A stretch of 64,000 nucleotides of DNA from Fragilariopsis cylindrus CCMP1102 (taxonomy: Eukaryota; Bacillariophyta; Bacillariophyceae; Bacillariales; Bacillariaceae). This document shows positions 11,193 to 20,517 of this stretch, one piece after another (positions within the stretch are counted from its first letter, which is position 1; every line of letters starts with the position of its first letter). Both the position numbers and the translations under genes were made by a program. The notes beneath the pieces were generated by a model that saw nothing but the letters and a program-made list of their open reading frames with translations, did no database searches and had not been told where the DNA came from. Location of the stretch: the NCBI GenBank assembly GCA_900095095.1, contig FMBT01000317.1, forward strand, positions 124,001-188,000, in the 5' to 3' direction.

Positions 11193-11609
11193 ATAAATTG
11201 TATACGAAATAAATAATATTACGAAGTACTTGATTGCTATATCTAATATTGCTATGATATTGTATATTATGCAAAACAATAATCCTGCGAAATTAATCCT
11301 CTAATTTTGGCTTCAGCATCCTTTTTCTTTTTTCTTTTAAATTGTATACGAGATAAATAATATTACGAAGTACTTAACTGCTATATTTAATATTGCATAT
11401 ATGCAAACAAAATCCTGCGAATCATCCTCTAATTTTTGCTTCAGCATCCTTTTTTTTTTTCTTTAATTGTATACGAGATAAATATTACGAAGTACTTACT
11501 GCTATATTAATATTGCTATGATATTGATATATGCAAAACAATAATCTGCGAAATCAATCCTCTATTTTTGGCTTCAGCATCCTTTTTCTTTTTCTTTTTC
11601 TCTTTTTTA
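11193..11609. repeat. Three tandem copies of a ~120-145 bp unit at the 3' end of a gene
   Basis: Copies at about 11193-11338, 11339-11460 and 11461-11609. Each holds TTGTATACGA, ATTACGAAGTACTT, GCTATAT, TCCTGCGAA (slightly changed) and GCTTCAGCATCCTTTTT. The copy nearest the gene carries its last codons (KPKIED stop on the minus strand), so the stop codon and 3' UTR have been duplicated twice downstream. Confidence 0.85.
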
Positions 11610-12512
11610 ACCCTCTTTCGAATGCCGAAAATGCAAGATCTGCCATACGATCTTCTTCTACATCTTTCTCCTTCATACCTTTTTCTTTGGCTGTAATACC
11701 AGCATCTTCTGATTTTACAAATACCGTTGCTATATGTGGTACTAGAACTAAATCAACTTCGTCATATCCCATGCATTCAAACGTAGGATAGGTGTTAACT
11801 TCATCCTCCTTGACAATAATGTTGCCGTCATCGTCGACTTCTTCTTCTACTACTACTGCTTTAATGTCCTCACCGTCTTCTCCCTTTTTTACTATCATAG
11901 TTCCAAGATTACCAACATAATCTAAATATGATTCTCCTCCAATGTACTTTGTTCGACACACAGAATCTTCCACCCGGTCTTAAAACTCTGGCAGCCTCCT
12001 GGATACTTTTCTTCCAGTCCAAACCATTTTCTACCATTTTAGCAGCAGCCGTTAAACTCAGTACAATATCCACGGATTCATCCTCTAATTCTTTAGGTCA
12101 TCCGCTCTTTGGTCGAGGATTTCCACCACATTCGTACCTCTATTCTTTTCTTGTTGCTTCAATTGACGTCGAATGGTACAGGTAATATCCCATCAGCCTC
12201 TAACGTGGATGTATATAATGTTTCAATCGTTCTTGGAATAAATGTCACAGCCCGTCCATCATCACAACCAAGAATTAGACAATCATTGGCGGATAGAGGT
12301 GTTTGATTCGTACATAATGCAGCCGAAATCCATTCACATCGTAAGCTTGTGACCATATCTAAACCCATCTGTAACATTGTGGTACTACTACTTGTACTCG
12401 TAGACTAATAGGCGATACTGTCGTGTGAAGGCATGACAAGAATTTTTATTTGGATGGGAAAAGACGAAAATGATACCGCTGATAACAATATAAGATTTCT
12501 CATCGTCAGCAT
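11554..12512 (-). CDS. Class I methyltransferase-like protein, frame-broken
   Basis: Read in three frames it gives: N-terminal hydrophobic leader (MLTMRNLILLSAVSF), a Ser/Thr linker, LQMGLDMVTSLRCEW, then LILGCDDGRAV, DESVDIVLSLTAA and AARVLRPGGRFC. The pattern of a nucleotide-binding loop, an acidic DxVxS strand and RVLRPGGR is typical of Methyltransf_11 SAM-dependent enzymes. The C-terminus is a divergent Glu/Lys-rich region ending KPKIED. Breaks: an in-frame TAG near 12404, and shifts near 12165 and 11955. The leader suggests secretion or organelle entry, but no clear ASAFAP motif is visible. Substrate unknown. The 3' end is repeated in tandem downstream. Confidence 0.6.
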
Positions 12513-13383
12513 TTTTTTTAAAGCTAGTATTGTGTTTCTTTCGGACTTCGTTACTACAAGTTCCTGGTACTTCTTGTGCAATAGACACTCAAGTCAAGTC
12601 AAGTTATTATTAAATAAATGAAATGAACAGATAGATGTGAACAGAATGCAATAGAAAATTCTTCGAGTGTCTTTGACTCGATTCGTAGCTTATTATCGTC
12701 GTCTGATTGTGATGTTTTCTTCCTACAAACGCGTGTAGGCTCTGTCTTTTTTTCTGATCGATTCCAGTCGAGTGAGTCGAGTCGTATCTCTTGTACGTAG
12801 TCACGAGTGAAGAACAGCAACGTACACAGAACGAACTTGAACCATTCTTGACCGCTGACGGAAACGTATTCATAGAAAATTCGCTTTGAATCGATCCAGT
12901 CGGATTTCGTCGCATCCATTATTAATTTTCTTGAAGTTCGTATCTCGCGATCCACGCTCAGCACGCAGTGAGCTTCCCGCATCATTTACCCTCTGAACTC
13001 CTGACGTCGCGTAAGGAAGAAGTTGTCCCTGCCTCAATAGAATCAATCAATCGTTCCTACCAACTCATACTTTAAAATTTATCGATAGGTAGGTCAACAA
13101 GAAGTACGGTGTGGTGTGTGATACGATGATACGAAAGCGCAATAATTGAATGCAGTGTAGATATAGACAAAGGTAGATGTGAATAGATAGTAACGAACAA
13201 CGATCCGAAACGACGTGGGGAAAATGTGTTTACATCTTGTGTGTTTCTTTTTGCATTCAAATTGCCGGCAACAATACCCGTAATCAATCTAACTGAATTC
13301 TTCATTTATATATCTTTTTTCCCTCACCATTACTATTATATTATTTCAAAGAAAAATAATAAACTATACAATAAATAATAAAT
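12513..13383. other. Intergenic between divergent methyltransferase and Rieske-like genes
   Basis: 871 bases that must hold both promoters. TGACGTCG, a near-CRE site, lies at 13002-13009. A 128-codon open frame on the minus strand (12985-12599) has no recognisable domain and is not called. Confidence 0.5.
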
Positions 13384-14176
13384 ATGAAGCTTTCAATCCT
13401 TGCCTGTCTTGTTGTTGGTTCCTCCGCTTTCGTGGGACCACAAAAATCCACTGTAAGTACTCTTGAAAGAAAGAAAGAAAGAAGAATGCATTTTGCGTTT
13501 CCCTTCTTTCAATTTCAATATATAAATTCTGTCAGTAGTGCTATTAGTATTGAGCCAATCGGACGAGAAAACGCAGTGTATCAACTTGAATGATATGTCC
13601 TGTGTTTTGTTTGTCATCTAGTTTGGTGGATATGAAGTTTCTTACATTTATATTTTCTCTTTATGCGTTTTTAATATTTTAAAAAAAAAATATCATTCAG
13701 GTATCAAACACTGCTTTGAACATGGCTAAATACAAATCAAAGCTTCAATACGTTCCGTGTATCAGTGTTGATGATCTTCCTGCACCTGGAGGTGCAACAT
13801 CTGGAGTTGCTGGAGGACTTGCTATCTGCATCGCCGTTGACCGAAGGGAGCTGTTTACGCCCTTGGTGATAAGTGCCCACCTATTAACCAACCTCTTTCA
13901 TTCGGTAAAGTCATTGATGGTTGCATCCAAGATCCTGTCCTTGGAACTGCTTTCTCCCTTAAAACTGGTGAAGTTGTAGGAAAATGGTGCCCAGCTGGAC
14001 TTGGAAAGCTCCTCGGAGGAGTCTTCTCTCCTTCCGGTGTCCCAACCTACCCAGTAAAGAAATCCGGAAAGAATATCGAAGTTCAAGTTGATGTTAATGC
14101 CAAGCTTAACTTCGAAGCTGAATACTGGACTGGAATTTTGGATGCACAGGGTAAATCCGATGGTAAATATTATTAG
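13384..14176 (+). CDS. Plastid Rieske-like protein
   Basis: Exons 13384-13452 and 13701-14176. Exon 1 is a signal peptide with SSAFVGP, a plastid import motif. The mature part has LPAPGG, AGGLAICIAV, GAVYALGDKCPP, GTAFSLKTGEVVGKWCPAG and ends DGKYY. This is the fold outline of Rieske [2Fe-2S] proteins (two ligand loops, F-LKTG-G turn), yet the usual CxH and CxxH histidines are missing: the loops read KCPP and KWCPAG. One base missing in a CC run near 13839 breaks the frame; adding it gives 181 residues. A role in plastid electron transfer is plausible from the fold, but without the histidines the cluster may be absent or different. Confidence 0.7.
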
Positions 14177-15170
14177 GAAATTTGTTTTTTCACAAAAACA
14201 GTTTCTAAGTATTATTATCCACCTCTTGTTTTGGGAGTAAATATATGATTTTGACCGAAGAGAGAAAGAAAAAAAATGTGTATATCAATCAATCAACTAC
14301 TTTTTAAATCTCTTAATAACAACAGTACACTAGCTATCCAAATTCTACATACACGTTCCAAAAAAAAATCTTCTTTCTGTTTGTCTTAACTATTCTGTAC
14401 AATTTTCGTTTAGTTACTTAAAATATTGAATACACATCTTAGATTATAGTACGGTTTGATTATGAAAAGTTCAATTCAAAGCTTCAGTATTGAACCCTTC
14501 CTTCCTTATGATAACTGTATCTATTCGATTACTATCTGGTTGCACAGTGACTTAGTTGTAATCTTTTTTATCCATTGGTACAGACAACATAGTAGGAAGG
14601 TTAGTAACAACTATTCATTTACTATGTATAGCTAAGCAAGCACATACAATGCACATATCATACATACATACAAAACACGTATCTTGGTGTGTTCCATTTG
14701 TCCGGTCAAGAGTATATCCTGTCAAGGTCCCCATCTATCTGCTAGTATTATAGGTGGTACTCTTTGGATCGAATACTCTTCTGTATCACATTTACTATCA
14801 GTGGTGGGTCAGCTGACTCACTAGACTTATTACGAACATGGTGGGGAGCAATACGACAGCTAATGTGATAGATAAATGCTATGATATATATATATATTAT
14901 ATATATATATTAAATATTATATATACAATTGTTACCTCCTCAACATCATAGTTGTCTACAGAAGTCATCACGTAACATTCATACATCCGGAATCCAGAAA
15001 AGGTAGGGGGTTAGAGAAAATAGTTTTTCGCTCTATTTCTACGATTATAATGTGTAGGATCTTGACATGATGCATGTTATTTTTAAATAATAGACAACAA
15101 GACAACACAACATTCCGACGACGACGAAAGCGTCACCATAAGTAAGAAAGAAAGGAAGGTTAGAAATAAA
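14177..15170. other. Intergenic with an AT microsatellite
   Basis: About 1 kb without a gene. A TA-rich tract lies near 14883-14915. Nothing else recognised. Confidence 0.5.
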
Positions 15171-16009
15171 ATGGTGTTTCCTACTAATTTACAAAATACA
15201 CTCGAACAAATTGTAGAAAGAGCGAATGCTGCCGGAGGTGGCATCCGAGTTATATTGCTTTCTACCGCGGAAGGGTAAGTCTAGCGAATGAAAAAACAAT
15301 CATTAGAAATAGATTTTTGGGGGACTGAATTCTTCGTAACGTAGCGATATGTGAAGAAAATCACGATGTGTCGAAAGCGGCATGAATAGAATGGAACAGA
15401 ATAAAATCTGATCTGGAAAAACTAATCTATCTGCTTCCTTCGTCTTGTCTATTCCATTAATTTAATAAAAAAGCGTTCCACTTGGTCGAGTGTATTCTTC
15501 TGCGGATCAAGCATCTCCCCTAGACGAGGAAGTATTAAGCAATATTGAAAGCACCTGGGCTCCTGCAAGCAAACAATTTCCTTTATTAAATATGGGAAAA
15601 GAAGTGAAGGTCGTAACAGCTATATATGATAACCGTAAGTTTTTAAAAAAAAATCAAAAAGTTATATTGTGAAAGAAAAAGAAATGTTGGCAATGGGATC
15701 ACGTCGTATTCAATTTTTTTTTAATAGTTGAAACTCTTTAATCATAGTGTGCTTTATTTGTCTCTTTTCGTTTTCTTTTCTTTGTTGATATTGATTATAT
15801 TGATTATATTGTACTTTTCAAAAGGTACAATTTTCCATGTATATCAGGCACCGGTGGTTGTTACGTTACTTGTGGGGATGAATGCGAATCTGGGAGCTGT
15901 TCGGTCAACCGCTATTCCGTTATTGAAAGAAGTATTGGAACCGTTATGTGCAACACTACTAAATAGCTTAGCTCCAGCACAAGTAGACCAACAAGGATAT
16001 TACCAGTAG
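15171..16009 (+). CDS. LAMTOR3: Ragulator subunit LAMTOR3 (MP1) homolog
   Basis: Three exons, 15171-15274, 15474-15634, 15825-16009, sum 450 nt, intact, 149 residues (human about 124). The roadblock fold is visible: N-terminal helix LQNTLEQIVERA, strand IRVILLSTAEGVPLGRVY, middle helix with PLDEEVLSNIESTW, then strands VVTAIYD and TIFHVYQAPVVVTLLVG, and a last helix AIPLLKEVLEPL. LAMTOR3 is a scaffold of the Ragulator complex, which anchors Rag GTPases and MAPK signalling at the lysosome or vacuole surface. The gene ends only 14 bases from the stop of the opposite-strand gene. Confidence 0.75.
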
Positions 16010-16023
16010 AACTTCGATTAAAT

Positions 16024-17421
16024 TTATTTATTTTCACTCGAAATCTTTCGGAATTCTTTGTTACAAGTTGCTTCATGATTCGAAAGATTCTTACTCGTCT
16101 TGTTCAATTTCGCATCCAATTGTGATATATCCTTTGTCGATTTCTTTACATGATTTTCTAGTGATTGTTTTAGTTCTTTATTTTCTCCCTCTAAGATAAT
16201 TACTCTACCATTTAGATCTTTTATAACATTTTGATGTTCTACCAACCGACTTACTGAAAGGAGTAAATGCTTACCTGTATCTTCGTCGAGATGAGTCTGT
16301 AAATCACAGGCTCGAACTTTTACACCACAACCTATATTTATGAATGGACATTCGACTTCACGTATTTTACATACTTGAGAATTATGTATCGCCAGTTGAT
16401 GACGTGGAAAACGATCTCCGCACTCACATACAATTATTGCGTATGGACATTGTTCGTTGTGTTCATTTAGATACATCCTGGACATTCTCGTTGGACAACC
16501 ATCATTTGGACATTGGACCTTAAAAAAGCGACAACTTTCACCACAATTTGGTTGATCACAATGAAGCTGGAAGTTAGGATCAAGATTTTTAACAATCAAG
16601 GTTGTAATTGCCTCACATTCCTTCGAAGGAAAACACCGATTAGCGACAATTTTTTTACGTTTATCAAATAGATCATGTCCGCTTCGTTTATCAAAAGGAA
16701 AATCAACACTTGCCAACAATCGATGCATTATTGTCTTAGCCGACTCTTGTTCTACGAAAGTTTCAAGTTTTATTCTCAATTGATCCAATTGGTAAAATGC
16801 GTCGGTGCTGATATTGTTGTTATTGTTATTCGCGTTCGCGTTCGCATTCGGTGTCGTCGTACTTGTACCATTATTCTGAGGCTGATGTATCTGTGCCTGC
16901 ACCTGCTGACGAATTGCTATGTTGATTATTCTTTCCTTCAGTGGAAATGCCATAGCATCTGTATAGGTTGTCGGGTTGTGAAGAAGTGTACAGTAAGTCA
17001 AAGTGTCCATTAATAGTTGACCTAAGGCGTCAGTAGCAGATGAATCTACATCGTCACATTTCTCAGAGACACTTGGAGAAACGAATTCGTCTGGGTTAAA
17101 TAATTTAGTACGATATAGTCGTCGAAATCGGACCCAATGCATCATTCCACGATCGGGTTTTGCATTCTCAATCGAATCTGTTCTGAAATCCTTAGCGTAC
17201 ATCCATTCAGAGCTTATTAAAAATTCATTTCCTTCGTAACTCCAACCTCTTCCTAAAAGAACCAAGTCTTCGCTAGCATCTGACAAAGTCTTCCAAGACA
17301 TGGATCCATCTGTCGTGGTAAATGATCCTCTATCATTTGGCAAGAGTCCTCTTCTTCCGAATCCTCCACCGACCCAATACCTCTCGTTCTCGTCAATCTC
17401 AACAACAGTCTCCATGAGCAT
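16024..17421 (-). CDS. DysF domain plus TRAF-type zinc finger protein
   Basis: Intact single exon, 465 residues. Residues ~8-115 match the DysF (dysferlin/peroxin) domain: WVGGGFGRRGLLPNDRG, SWKTLSDA, GWSYEGNEF, and W/R-rich HWVRFRRLYRTKLFNPDEF. A helical middle follows. Around 280-385 there are Cys/His fingers of TRAF type: LHCDQPNCG, VQCPNDGCP, EHNEQCPYAIIVCECGDRF, EVECPFINIGC. The end (~395-460) is a coiled coil. DysF domains occur in membrane-contact and peroxisome proteins, TRAF fingers in adaptor or ubiquitin signalling. The combination is unusual. A second possible start, METAVEID, lies upstream because the start region is duplicated (17385-17510). Confidence 0.75.
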   Translation of the reverse strand: MLMETVVEIDENERYWVGGGFGRRGLLPNDRGSFTTTDGSMSWKTLSDASEDLVLLGRGWSYEGNEFLISSEWMYAKDFRTDSIENAKPDRGMMHWVRFRRLYRTKLFNPDEFVSPSVSEKCDDVDSSATDALGQLLMDTLTYCTLLHNPTTYTDAMAFPLKERIINIAIRQQVQAQIHQPQNNGTSTTTPNANANANNNNNNISTDAFYQLDQLRIKLETFVEQESAKTIMHRLLASVDFPFDKRSGHDLFDKRKKIVANRCFPSKECEAITTLIVKNLDPNFQLHCDQPNCGESCRFFKVQCPNDGCPTRMSRMYLNEHNEQCPYAIIVCECGDRFPRHQLAIHNSQVCKIREVECPFINIGCGVKVRACDLQTHLDEDTGKHLLLSVSRLVEHQNVIKDLNGRVIILEGENKELKQSLENHVKKSTKDISQLDAKLNKTSKNLSNHEATCNKEFRKISSENK

Positions 17422-17510
17422 CTACTGGTATTATTTGTTCTTTGATGTTGACTCGTTTACGTCAATCTCGACAGCAGTCTCCATTGAGCTCTACTAGTAC
17501 TATTTATTCT
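17385..17510 (-). repeat. Tandem duplication of the gene start
   Basis: Two ~65-bp copies. Both contain GTCAATCTC, CAGTCTCCAT, a TCTACT stretch and a TATTATTT-like run. The upstream copy reads METAVEIDVNE then stops after 17 codons, so it may form an upstream open reading frame ahead of the DysF-TRAF start. Confidence 0.7.
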
Positions 17511-17584
17511 TGATTTGACAAAATTTATAAAGCGAAAAAAAAGCTAAGGAATAAAAAAAACGATAAAATGACTTCACGAGAAAA

Positions 17585-17690
17585 GGTAAATTTAAAAATA
17601 ACAGAAATAAATTTCCCACCTCTCCAGGAAATCTTCTGTCTGTCGCCCGTCAGGGCATCAGCACCCACCTACAAAAATATATTCACAAAC
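17585..17690. other. Unexplained GC-richer block with short hairpin
   Basis: A GC-richer island sits in AT-rich surroundings, with GCCCGTCAGGGC able to form a small stem-loop. It is bounded by splice-like signals in both directions (CTCCAG at its left on the + strand, TTTTTGTAG on the minus strand). It could be a 5' UTR exon of a neighbour or a small RNA. Not assigned. Confidence 0.3.
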
Positions 17691-17831
17691 AAAAAGTAGA
17701 AAATAGACAATGGAATAAAACGGGTGCCAATCTTATTACCGTATCGTCTCTCTCTTATCTCTATAATTGTCTCATTTCAAGTACTGCTTTTTGCTATTCG
17801 AATATAATTACCATCACGACGAATCTTCAAA

Positions 17832-18215
17832 ATGCATTTGATGTACTACTTCGATCCTGCTGGCAAACGAGTTTATACTCTGAAGGTAAGTTTGTTTTTT
17901 CCATACGATCGTTCTACACTCGCACGGTAGTAGAGTCGTGTCGGTTCCAAGGATACAAGAAGTTATACTTCCTTTCTCGTCTAAATCTTTTTTTCTGTAT
18001 TTGCTTTGTGTAATTATTAACCATAAAACATTTTTTTTACCACCATAACATAACAACAATCGACTCAATAATAGAAAGAAACTCCTGATGGTAAAATAAC
18101 AGAATCTGCTCATCCTGCACGATTCTCTCCTGATGATAAATTTAGTAGACAACGTGTTTCTTGTAAGAAACGATTTGGGATTTATATGCCAAGTACTCCA
18201 GCAAAGCCACTATAA
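17832..18215 (+). CDS. NOP10: H/ACA snoRNP subunit NOP10
   Basis: Exons 17832-17885 and 18075-18215; the spliced protein is 64 residues, the same as human NOP10. It starts [18 protein letters not shown] and carries the family signature [17 protein letters not shown] followed by KKRFG. NOP10 binds dyskerin (Cbf5) and is needed for pseudouridylation of rRNA and snRNA by H/ACA RNPs in nucleolus and Cajal bodies. The zinc-ribbon cysteines seen in archaeal Nop10 are absent, as in other eukaryotes. No frame errors. Confidence 0.95.
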
Positions 18216-18674
18216 AAAATTAGTAGATGAAAGGAAGGAAGAGAGAGAGAGAGAGAGAGTTTTTACAATAAATTACTAGTTATGTATACAATTTCTTGCT
18301 TTTAGAGGGAAATAGAAGCACGATAAGATGAAGAAAGAGGTGCATACGTTCTGGGAAAATTTCACGATGAATACGGCGGTCCGCGATTGTAGTGTGTTTG
18401 CTGTATCATTATTAATGCATGATAAACAGAAGAACACAAACACATAATATATAGCATAACATATTATTATATAAACTGTACATTAATGAAAAAAACACAA
18501 GTCTTATTCAATTACTCAAATCAAAATGATGAGTTCTGCGTTATAATTTACATTATTTAGAAAGATTCTTACTATATCATTATTGTTTTGCTTAGAAAAT
18601 CTATTCGTTGGAACGATACGTGTAGTGGTGGAAACCACCAGATTTTTATTATATATTTTCTTTTGATCAATAAA
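18216..18674. other. Intergenic with GA microsatellite
   Basis: A (GA)n run of about 20 bases at 18241-18260. Otherwise AT-rich. It holds the 3' ends of two convergent genes. Confidence 0.5.
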
Positions 18675-19748
18675 TCAATCCCGTTTTCTTTTGCCCCCTC
18701 CTGACAGAATAAAATGATAATAATGAATAGAAACAATGAAGGATAGATAAAAGTAGGTTCCCCAAAAAGAAGAAAATCATTAGATGAGCTAAAGGAACTT
18801 CAGAAAAAGAAACGAAACGAAAATAGAGCGTGATCGGAATCTTATTTATATCGCTTGGATAATATAAAATATATTTTTGCGGCGCTGCTTTCATGCTGTT
18901 TGCGATATAGTATGATACATGTTTAAAACGTATTATATAACGTACCCTTTGATGATTGTCGTTCTTTCGATTCTTGTTCCATTTTACGTTTCATTGATGT
19001 AACTTTTTGAAATACAGGTGCATTCTTTAATAAATCAGGTAGTGCAATAAATCGGATACTACTTCCTCGTAAATATACACTCGGTAATTTAGATATTTGT
19101 CCATTCTTTGCGTTCTCAATACATCTGATAATGTCATATTCATTGTATCTTCTGCACTTAATAACAAACCTCTATAAATTTCACCGTTCTTCATCTGAAA
19201 AAGAAAATAAGAGAATAAAAATATGAGAAGAGAAAAGAGAAGATTAAATGAGGTTTAACGATAGTAATAGTAATGATAACGGCAATAGGTGGGTTTCGAT
19301 CAGCAGAAAAAAATAGTAACAACTTGAATTTTCAATACATCCAGGAGGCCCATCTTTAATTCGTTGGGACAGGAAGTTCCAGAATAATAATGTGTAGTGA
19401 GACAACAACACAACCCACCGAGAAATGACTAATTTCAAATATAACCAAACAAATCATTCTCTTAATTTGTACTTCTATACTAATTCAAGTAAAGCTTACC
19501 TCTGCAGTGACTTTCATTCCTTCTGCTTCAAACAGAAGTTTAATTGGTACTCCTAAGTTACCTACACAATACGGTGAGTATGGACGATTAAAAGTTAACA
19601 AACAAATAAATAGCAAAAACAAATGAGAATTTCGAAGAAAGAAAAGAAAGGAAAAACGACATCGAGTATATCGCCTCAAGCGCAAGATCGCTGTTGCGAC
19701 TTGTATTGCTAGTAATCGCGATAGAAGATTTAGGAAAAACTTACTCAT
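18675..19748 (-). CDS. SNRPD3: Spliceosomal Sm protein D3
   Basis: Four exons: 19748-19745 (only ATG plus one base), 19561-19500, 19194-18946, 18700-18675. Sm1: LGVPIKLLFEAEGMKVTAE and GEIYRGLLLSAEDTMN; Sm2: YLRGSSIRFIALPDLLKNAP. These match SmD3 of other eukaryotes closely. The tail ends GGGGKRKRD, shorter than the RG-rich animal tail. SmD3 is part of the heptameric ring on U1, U2, U4 and U5 snRNAs. One base is missing near 19128 (between SDV and ENAKNGQ); with it the protein is about 113 residues. Confidence 0.9.
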
Positions 19749-20399
19749 CGTGTATTGCGTTGTGGTATATTAAAATAATATTGTATTATTGGCGTCAATT
19801 GTGTATCGTCCCGTGTTCACAATAGATTAGGCGATACGTTGAATAGATCAATAAATCAAACGGTGAAAATTTGGAATGCCTTGTTTTGGTGGTTAAGAAG
19901 GATGAAGGACCGGTTCTTTGTTCGTATATTACAGCAGTTCGGCAGGTTCAACGATCAATGGAATGCTGTTTGGTGTTGTTGTGATTATTGTTAGTTTCAG
20001 ATAGATACCAGTTACCGGAGGAGATTGAAGATAGAAGACTATTTTTTATTCCGTATGTTTCGGTTTTCATACCTCTGGACCTCCTGATCGTACAAATAAC
20101 AGACGAAGAATTGGAGTCACATGATTCGAGTCGTAAAGCTGTGTCAGTGATCACACACGTCTGGCAAATCTGACTCGAACACCCAAACGCAACGCACACT
20201 CACATACCGTAACTTACGAACTCACACTCAACCAAAATTAATTCCGAAAAAATTTCATCTACCTAAAGCGTTACTTCGAGTACAATAGTGTAGACTGTAT
20301 CATCGATTCGATTCCTTTAAGCTCATAATATTATTTTAACTTATTAAAAAAAAATTGGAGATACTAGACACTATCAGAAGAATATTTCCAGAAACAACA
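19749..20399. other. Intergenic between divergent genes
   Basis: About 650 bases that should contain the SmD3 and hydrolase promoters. Open frames here look like non-coding shadows. Nothing specific recognised. Confidence 0.5.
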
Positions 20400-20485
20400 A
20401 TGAGAATCTGTCACTGGTTGCCGTTCCTTTTGTTTCCCGCCACCTCATGCTCGGCATTGAGCTCGCCGGTTACACCAACTACTAT

Positions 20486-20517
<32 letters not shown>

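Noticed and set aside
12599-12985. 128-codon minus-strand open frame between two genes
   Set aside because: No domain or homology recalled, and composition is like flanking intergenic DNA.
17569-17715. A mini-gene reading MTSREK then EIFCLSPVRASAPTYK with a 42-base intron
   Set aside because: The intron would be far shorter than any other in the window and no homolog comes to mind; kept only as an unexplained block.
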